Assembly (NCBI GenBank): GCA_964458325.1
Contig: CAYWIM010000010.1
Location: forward strand, 1 to 64,000
Reading direction: 5' to 3'
Origin: JAGMXM01 sp964458325
GTDB taxonomy: Bacteria > Verrucomicrobiota > Verrucomicrobiia > Limisphaerales > UBA1319
DNA length: 64,000 nucleotides
Below the pieces are notes generated by a model. That model saw only the letters and a program-made list of their open reading frames with translations, ran no database searches and was not told the origin of the DNA. This document shows positions 28,001 through 33,491 of this stretch, piece by piece. Within the stretch, counting starts at the first letter, position 1. Each line of letters starts with the position of its first letter. The position numbers and the translations under genes were made by a program.

Positions 28001-29780
28001 CCCATTGGCTGACGGGTCGGCTGTCGGTCAAGAGCACGGGGACATAGCCGGGTTTCGAGGCGGCGGGATCGTTGACGGGGCCGAGCGGGGCGGCCAGCAG
28101 AGCAGGGCCGTAGAACAGCGCGATCCTCTTCGGGTTGTCCGGCATCGACTCGGTGCGCAGCGACATCGGGAAGGTCACGCGGATGCGGTCCCCGGATTTC
28201 CAGGTCCGGCGGATTTCGGCGTAGGTCGAGGGTTTGCTGGCGGCGGGCTGGGCGGCGCCGTTGACTTCGATGCGCAGGCCGGATGCTGCCCAATGAGGGT
28301 GACGGAGCCGGAGGGCGAACTCCTGCGGGGCATCGGCGGCGATCGTGAACGTTGCGGTGTCGCTGTCGGGCCAGGCGGTTTCCTGACGCAACGTGATCCC
28401 GCGGGCTTTCCAGCGCAGTTCGGAGGCGATGTAGAGATTGACCCAAAGGGCGGAGGAATCGTGGAAATAGATGCACTCGCCGTACTTGACATGGTTTTCC
28501 ATGCCGGTGCCCATGCAGCAGGTGAATGCGTCCTCGAGCGGCTGGTATTCCTTAAAATGACCGGGTTTGAGCGAGAGGTTATAGATCACCCGTCCATCGG
28601 GGTGCTGGGTGGACCGGATGTGATTCAACAGTGCCCGTTCGTAAAAGTCGGCTACGGAGGCGTCCGGGTTCCATCCGAACACGTGCCGGGTGAGCTTGAG
28701 CATGTTGTAGACATTGCAGGTCTCGGTCGTGGCGGGGCTGAGGCGGTCGTTGAGACGGCCGGGTTGACCGAAGTATTCATGATCGCAATGGCCGCCGGTG
28801 ACATAGGAGTGATGTTGGACGACACGGTCCCAGAAGAACTGGGCGGCGGCGCGGTCCTGGGCGTCGCCGGCGAGCTCATAGCGGGTGGCGAGGCCGATGA
28901 GCTTGGGAATTTGGGTGTTGGCGTGTTTGCCGGGCAGGATATCTTCGCCGCGGGCAAGGGGATCGAGGATCGCCTTATGGTGGAACCGGCGGGAGAGCTT
29001 CAGGTAGCGCTCGTCGCCGGTGTCGGCGTAGAGGTCGGCGAAGGTTTCGTTGAGACCGCCGTGCTCGGCGACGAGGACCTGCTGCATCTGGTCTTCGGTC
29101 AGGCTGGCGAGCGTCCGATCGAACCAGTCGGCGAGCTTTCGGGCGATATCGAGCGCGGTCGAGTTATCGGCGAGGCGATAGGCGTCGCGCAGGCCGGCGA
29201 AGAGCTTGTGCATGGTATAATTGGGGACCCAGCAGCCGTTGAGATCGAACCCGGCGGACCGGATGTTGCCGGCGGCGACCTCGGCGTAAACGCGGCGGCC
29301 GTTCGGGATGGCGGCCACGTAGCCGTCCTTGCCCGCCTTCTGGCACTCGGCAAGCTCGGCGACCATGTAATGGACGCGCTCGAGGAATCGCCGATCGCCG
29401 GTCGAGGCCCAGGCGATGGCGCAGGCGCTGAGGTGATGGCCGGCGGAGTGGCCGGACACACCCTGGCGTTCCCAGCCTGTGTAATGCTCGGCTTTCGGCT
29501 GCAATCCGGCCTCCTCGCGGAACCGGGCCAGGAACCGGTCGGGCTCCAGACCCAGGAGATACCGGACGGCGATCGTCTCGCCTTGTTTGAACGGACCATC
29601 GAGGAGACGCACGTCGTGGAGGTTGAACGGAGCCGCCTGGGGCGGCGCCGCGGGTTGGATTCGGGGTGGAATGCGGCTGGCAGCGATCGAGTCCGGAAAG
29701 GCCGATGGAGCGGCTCCAAGGAAAACCATTGCGCAGCATGCGAATCGCACAGTTGCACTGAATCTTGATCCGGTCTTCAT
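25032..29780 (-). CDS. GH127 beta-L-arabinofuranosidase fused to GH51 alpha-L-arabinofuranosidase
   Basis: 1582 residues with a signal peptide (MKTGSRFSATVRFACCAMVF). Residues ~50-650 match GH127 (DUF1680): FNLHDVRLLDGPFKQ, GHSAGHHLSACA, E353-T-C355 in SPATTETCNVYNMLKL and C421-C422 in FTCCMGTGMENH. These are the glutamate and three cysteines that hold zinc in HypBA1, including the cysteine nucleophile. A DUF4986-like beta-sandwich (~715-850) and a CBM-like module (~870-1005, NPSFEDADNTRPRGWHIERWN) follow. Residues ~1010-1582 are GH51: PNIYSQFIEHLGRCIYGGIW, acid/base E1291 in WGVGNEMFG and nucleophile E1401 in IAMTEWNYWYG. Together the halves could strip beta- and alpha-linked L-arabinofuranose from arabinan or arabinoxylan-like glycans. 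The sulfatase follows 4 nt later. Confidence 0.92.
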   Translation of the reverse strand: MKTGSRFSATVRFACCAMVFLGAAPSAFPDSIAASRIPPRIQPAAPPQAAPFNLHDVRLLDGPFKQGETIAVRYLLGLEPDRFLARFREEAGLQPKAEHYTGWERQGVSGHSAGHHLSACAIAWASTGDRRFLERVHYMVAELAECQKAGKDGYVAAIPNGRRVYAEVAAGNIRSAGFDLNGCWVPNYTMHKLFAGLRDAYRLADNSTALDIARKLADWFDRTLASLTEDQMQQVLVAEHGGLNETFADLYADTGDERYLKLSRRFHHKAILDPLARGEDILPGKHANTQIPKLIGLATRYELAGDAQDRAAAQFFWDRVVQHHSYVTGGHCDHEYFGQPGRLNDRLSPATTETCNVYNMLKLTRHVFGWNPDASVADFYERALLNHIRSTQHPDGRVIYNLSLKPGHFKEYQPLEDAFTCCMGTGMENHVKYGECIYFHDSSALWVNLYIASELRWKARGITLRQETAWPDSDTATFTIAADAPQEFALRLRHPHWAASGLRIEVNGAAQPAASKPSTYAEIRRTWKSGDRIRVTFPMSLRTESMPDNPKRIALFYGPALLAAPLGPVNDPAASKPGYVPVLLTDSRPVSQWVRPVSLEAQTFRTQNAGKPHDIDLVPFHRLHDRRYTVYLDLFTPADWTRREAEIRAEQERELQLAARTVDVLRIGEMQPERDHQLKGEKTSTSQFMDRTWRHATDGGWFSFVMKVDPARPNELLCTYWGEDAGNRQFDLLVDGKTIATQTLDRQRPGQFFDVAYPIPLDLTRGRESVTVRLQAKPNQWAGGLFGARILRSESPAASPGSSSAAAEAADLGRNRTPNPSFEDADNTRPRGWHIERWNGQGTAQHAAEGRTGARSVLLSSTSGADISWSATVPVEPFGRYRLAGWIRTDQVKAADGRGALLNVHGLSSAATRAITGTADWTRVDIEFDLEDQDAVQVNCLLGGWGLASGRAWFDDIELVQLSRRPQAASRITVQAAQVGQPLSPNIYSQFIEHLGRCIYGGIWAEMLEDRKFYFPITARFAPYRSLQNSAFPVVGASPWQIVGPAESVAMGANQPFVGRHSPQVRSGAGLRQGDLGVTGGHSYTGYAWLKSDGDSPAAVELMLRWGEKDSDRQTLRLAGLGPEYRRLPFEFQAGATTDRASLEIAVKEGVARIGAVSLMPANHIDGMRADTLALLRELQAPIYRWPGGNFVSGYDWRDGVGDRDRRPPRTNPAWTGVEHNDFGMHEFIRFCRYLGTEPWITVNTGFGDAYSAAAQLEYCNGSTDTYWGRKRADHGAIEPFRVRYWGVGNEMFGSWQLGYMQLNHYVIKQNWVVDKMREVDPNILCIASGNIGDWSAGLLKSCASHMDFIAEHFYCQERPSLAAHVRQIPDQIRRKAEWHRQARRDIPELKGRDIRIAMTEWNYWYGPHVFGELGTRYFLKDALGIAAGIHEFARQSDIVDSAFYAQTVNVIGCIKTSRRNAAFETTGLVLKLYRQHFGQIPAATQVEGSIDAQAAWSTDRKTLTISVVNPSLATARIPLAVQGARLTGRGTRWQIAGTDPMAFNDPDQPPQVAIEEQPVSGIADSLPVGPCSITLFALETR

Positions 29781-29945
29781 GGGGCGAGTTTGGCAGGATT
29801 ATGGTCGGTCGACCAGCCTGAAGGCGAGCTTCGGGTCTGGGCAAAAATTACTTCCGAATGAGGCTCGACCTGGGAGGCGCACTCGTGCGAAAAGAACCGA
29901 ACAGAAACCACACCGCGGATCGGCGGCGCCGGAGGAGACCTGGAT

Positions 29946-31772
29946 ATGAGAACGACGATGGTGAGCAGAGATCGGGCATGGAAGAGAACGATCGCGGCCC
30001 TGGGTTCGTGGGGATGGATTTGCATGGTGGGAGGCAGCATGGCAACGGGTGGCGAGACGGCATCGGCCAAGCAGGACCCGGTCCGCGAATGGCGCTTGGA
30101 GCATCGCACCGTCGACATGCACCAGCACGTGGGATCGACTACGCAGCATCTGGCGCGCGCGGTGAAGATCATGGACGCGGCGGGGATCGGGCTGGTGGTG
30201 AACCTCGATGGGGGGACCGTGACGCCGGGCAAGGATGGCGGGCCTTCCGCGTTCGAGCGGAACCGGCGGCTGGCCGAGTCGCTGTATCCGGGGCGGTTCC
30301 TGCACTATATGCATCTCGACTATCGGGGCTGGGACGACCCGGATTTTTCGGAACGGGCGGCTCGGCAGATCGACGAGGGGCGGCGGCTGGGCGCGGCAGG
30401 CTTCAAAGAATTCAAGCGGCTGGGCCTTTTCCTGCGGGATAAGAACGGCGCCCTCATTCGGGTGGACGATCCCAAGCTGGATGCGGTATGGCGGCGGTGC
30501 GGCGAGCTCGACATGCCCGTGTCGATCCACGTGGCCGATCCGAAGGCGTTCTGGCAGCCGTTCGACGAGACGAACGAGCGCTGGAAGGAGCTCAAGGACC
30601 ATCGGAGCTGGTGGTTCGGCGATTCGAAGCGGTATCCAGCGTGGAAAGAGCTGCTCGAAGGGCTCAACCACGTGATCGCACGGCATCCGAAGACGACCTT
30701 CGTCTGCGTCCATTTCGGGAACAACGCGGAGGAGCTCGAGTGGGTCGAGGCATCGCTGGACCGGTATCCGAACATGAGGGTGGATCTGGCGGCGCGGATT
30801 CCGGAGCTGGGCCGGCATGATCCGGATCGCGTGCATCGGCTGTTTGTCAAGCATCAGGACCGGATCCTGTTCGGCTCAGACTTCATGGTGTATGACCGGC
30901 TGATCCTGGGATCGAGCGGGAACGAGCCGCCGCCAACGGACGCGGATGCGGAGCGATTTTTCGCGAAGGAATGGCGCTGGCTCGAGACCCAAGACCGCGA
31001 TTGGGAGCATATGACGCCGATCCAGGGAGATTGGACCATCAGCTCGATCGGGCTTCCAGCGGAGGCGCTGCGGAAGATCTATTTCGACAATGCGCGGAAG
31101 CTGCTGGCGAGATCCATTCCGCTGCCTGTCGCCTCAGCCGGTCGAATCGCCGGCGATTTCGAGCTGGACGGCCGGCTGGACGACGCGTGCTGGTCCGATG
31201 CCCGCCGAATTCGGCTCGAGTACACGCTGCGGGATGGCAGCGCCCGGCCCGAGCTGTCGACCGCTGTCCGGCTTCTCTGGTCGGACCGCTATCTTTACGT
31301 GGGATTCGAATGTCCGTTCACGAGCCTGACCGTGTTCGAGCCGGCATGGACGGATCGAAAGCGGTTCGATCTGAAGCGGGCGGGGGGGAGCTTGTGGGAC
31401 CGGGATGTGGTCGAGGTGTTTCTCGCCCCCGATCCCTCGAGGATCGGCCGGTACGCCGAGTTCGAGGTGGCGCCGACCAACGAGCGGCTTGACCTCATGA
31501 TCGCGGGGCCGTCGGCGAAGGAGTTCGGCTGGAGCAGCGGCTTCCAATCCGCCGTCCGGGTGGACGAGCAAGCCAAGGTCTGGACGGCCGAGCTGCGGAT
31601 TCCGCTGGCGGCGCTGGGTGCGGCCTCGCCCAAAGCCGGCACGCGATGGCGGATGAATTTGTTCCGACGCGACTGCGCGGGCAACGCCTTTTTGGCGTGG
31701 AATCCCACCCTGCAAGGGACCACGCATCTGCCCGCGAAATTCGGCGTGCTCGAGTTCGTCAATAAGCCGTGA
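29946..31772 (+). CDS. Amidohydrolase family 2 domain fused to a CBM9-like domain
   Basis: 608 residues; the N-terminus up to about 43 is basic then hydrophobic (RTIAALGSWGWICMVGGSM) and reads as a signal peptide. Residues 50-390 are a TIM-barrel amidohydrolase of the PF04909 type: VDMHQHVG with H59 and H61, DMPVSIHVADP, TFVCVHFGNNAEE and RILFGSDFMVYD, which give the metal-site H and D. Residues ~400-608 resemble a family 9 carbohydrate-binding module: FELDGRLDDACWSDARRI, RLLWSDRYLYVGFEC, DRDVVEVFLAPDP and KVWTAELRIPLAALG. A secreted hydrolase tethered to a sugar-binding module fits glycan processing; the substrate is unknown. It is divergent from the GH127-GH51 gene. Its 3' end overlaps the convergent pseudopilin gene. 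Confidence 0.88.
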   Translation: MRTTMVSRDRAWKRTIAALGSWGWICMVGGSMATGGETASAKQDPVREWRLEHRTVDMHQHVGSTTQHLARAVKIMDAAGIGLVVNLDGGTVTPGKDGGPSAFERNRRLAESLYPGRFLHYMHLDYRGWDDPDFSERAARQIDEGRRLGAAGFKEFKRLGLFLRDKNGALIRVDDPKLDAVWRRCGELDMPVSIHVADPKAFWQPFDETNERWKELKDHRSWWFGDSKRYPAWKELLEGLNHVIARHPKTTFVCVHFGNNAEELEWVEASLDRYPNMRVDLAARIPELGRHDPDRVHRLFVKHQDRILFGSDFMVYDRLILGSSGNEPPPTDADAERFFAKEWRWLETQDRDWEHMTPIQGDWTISSIGLPAEALRKIYFDNARKLLARSIPLPVASAGRIAGDFELDGRLDDACWSDARRIRLEYTLRDGSARPELSTAVRLLWSDRYLYVGFECPFTSLTVFEPAWTDRKRFDLKRAGGSLWDRDVVEVFLAPDPSRIGRYAEFEVAPTNERLDLMIAGPSAKEFGWSSGFQSAVRVDEQAKVWTAELRIPLAALGAASPKAGTRWRMNLFRRDCAGNAFLAWNPTLQGTTHLPAKFGVLEFVNKP

Positions 31773-32556
31773 TTCGAGTGCGGACGCTCCAATCGAAATA
31801 GAGGGCGTTTCGTTTGGCGGGTTTCTTGCCGCTGTGGACGGGCTCGAGGGGGATGTATTCGATATAGGTGGCGGAGGTGATGCCCAGTCCGGTGAGCAAC
31901 TGACGGTCGCAATCGGTCATCGCCCACGTATCGGAGGGGTGTTTGATGGCGGTGACCTTTTGCGGTTTTGCGAAGGGGCTTTCGGGGCGGCCGAATGGGT
32001 AGAGCAGCGTGTCGGGAGGCGGCCCGGGCTCGTTGGTGATCACGGCCTGCGAGAAATAGGAGATGGGCGAGAACAAGGGCGGATCGGGCTTGCGCGCGGG
32101 GAATCGCGGGACGGACGCGGGGCAGATCGTGACGGCGGCGGTGCGGACCTGGCTCGATCGCGCGGGCAAGGCGAGGTAGGGGGTCAGATGCGCCACGATC
32201 GATCCGTCGTGGTAAGGAGGGTTGTCGCGGTAGGTGAAGAACATGCCGGTCCAGCAAGGGCCGGGCAGATGGTCGTTGTTGTCCAGGGCGTACATGCCGA
32301 TGGCATAGGCGAACTGCTTGAGGTTGCCGGTGCACTTGGTCTGGTAAGCCTTCTGCTTGGCCTTGCCGAGGGCCGGCAGGAGCATGCCGGCGAGGATGGC
32401 AATGATCGCGATCACCACCAGCAGCTCGATGAGCGTGAACGCCCTCGCGGCAGGGCGGCTCCCATCGAGCCGATGACACTCCACCTGCCTGCGCGGATTC
32501 GCAGGACGCGTTCCGATATCGGGTCGAATTACCATGATTTCTCCGTGGTTTTTCAC
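31759..32556 (-). CDS. Pseudopilin-like protein with prepilin N-terminus (second copy)
   Basis: 265 residues. The ATG at 32556 overlaps the stop of the upstream NYN gene (ATGA), indicating coupling. A 38-residue leader precedes A-FTLIELLVVIAIIAILAG and KAKQKAYQTKCTGNLKQFAYAIG. The C-terminal half (TDCDRQLLTGLGITSATYI) replaces the usual H...DG motif of its paralogue at 22651, so only the N-terminal part is shared. It may be a pseudopilus component. The 3' end runs 14 nt into the convergent amidohydrolase gene. Confidence 0.85.
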   Translation of the reverse strand: MKNHGEIMVIRPDIGTRPANPRRQVECHRLDGSRPAARAFTLIELLVVIAIIAILAGMLLPALGKAKQKAYQTKCTGNLKQFAYAIGMYALDNNDHLPGPCWTGMFFTYRDNPPYHDGSIVAHLTPYLALPARSSQVRTAAVTICPASVPRFPARKPDPPLFSPISYFSQAVITNEPGPPPDTLLYPFGRPESPFAKPQKVTAIKHPSDTWAMTDCDRQLLTGLGITSATYIEYIPLEPVHSGKKPAKRNALYFDWSVRTRITAY

Positions 32557-33365
32557 GGATTCTGGCGGACGGTGTATCCGCCGGATTTCTCGTCGGGATC
32601 GAGCTTGAGCAGGCCGCGTTTTTGGGCTTCGAGGAGGAGATCGTTGAACGATCGGAATCCGTAGGCGCGCTCGTTGAATCCGGGATGGCGGCGTTTGATG
32701 GCCTGTTTAATCATCGATCCCCAGATGCGCTCCTCGCCTTCGCGCTCTTCGCTGATGGCATCGAGCGTTTGGGTGACCAGATCGAGCGCCTCGGCCAGGT
32801 TAGCGTGTTTGGCTTCGTCGGGGGCCTCGGTCTTGCCCGGTTCGGCGGCGGCAGCCGCGGCTCGTTTGGGCCGGCTTTTGGCGGGCGCGGGCCGGACCAG
32901 GTCATCGTAGAAGATGAACTGGTCGCAGTTGTTGATGAACAGGTCGGAGGAGGAGTTTCGGACGCCGATGCCGATGACCGTTTTGGCGTTCTCGCGGAGC
33001 TTGCTGACCAGGGGAGAAAAATCGGAATCGCCGCTGATGACGACGAAGGTATCGACATGGCCCTTGGTGTAGCAGAGATCGAGGGCGTCGACGACCATGC
33101 GGATGTCGGCCGAGTTTTTCCCGGATTGGCGGACATGGGGGATTTCGATCAGCTCGAAGGCGGCCTCGTGGAGGTCGCGTTTGAACTCCTTGTATCGGTC
33201 GAAGTCGCAGTAGGCCTTTTTGACGACGATATGCCCCTTGAGCAGGAGGCGTTCGAGGACCTTCTGGATCTCGAAGCGAGGGAAGTGTGCATCGCGGGCC
33301 CCGAGGGCGATGTTCTCGAGGTCGAGAAAGACGGCCATGGTCGGATTGGATTCCTGAGCACTCAT
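32553..33365 (-). CDS. NYN-domain protein with C-terminal LOTUS/OST-HTH domain
   Basis: 270 residues from MSAQESNPTMAVFLDLENIA; ATG 33383 in frame would add six residues and has AAGG-like sequence before it. Residues 9-160 are a LabA/DUF88-type NYN ribonuclease fold: AVFLDLENIALGARD with the first aspartate (D15), SADIRMVVDALDLCY, and FVVISGDSDFSPLVSKLRE with D.D acids. A P/A/K-rich linker follows. Residues ~205-265 (IWGSMIKQAIKRRHPGFNER, then YGFRSFNDLLLEAQKRGLL) match a LOTUS/OST-HTH RNA-binding domain. The combination suggests RNA turnover guided by the LOTUS part. Sited just upstream of uvrA in the opposite direction. Confidence 0.88.
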   Translation of the reverse strand: MSAQESNPTMAVFLDLENIALGARDAHFPRFEIQKVLERLLLKGHIVVKKAYCDFDRYKEFKRDLHEAAFELIEIPHVRQSGKNSADIRMVVDALDLCYTKGHVDTFVVISGDSDFSPLVSKLRENAKTVIGIGVRNSSSDLFINNCDQFIFYDDLVRPAPAKSRPKRAAAAAAEPGKTEAPDEAKHANLAEALDLVTQTLDAISEEREGEERIWGSMIKQAIKRRHPGFNERAYGFRSFNDLLLEAQKRGLLKLDPDEKSGGYTVRQNP

Positions 33366-33491
33366 CGGAGGGGAAGTTACCATTGCCTTCGGGGCGATGG
33401 AAGCATGGATTCGCAGGCCACAAGTTGCTTGGCGGGGGCGCGGGGGGAGGGATAAGATGGGCAATTGGCTTGCGAGAGCGGGCCGCATGGT

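Noticed and set aside
25002..29768. Long plus-strand frames opposite the GH127-GH51 gene
   Set aside because: Shadow frames on the other strand of a gene with clear catalytic residues.
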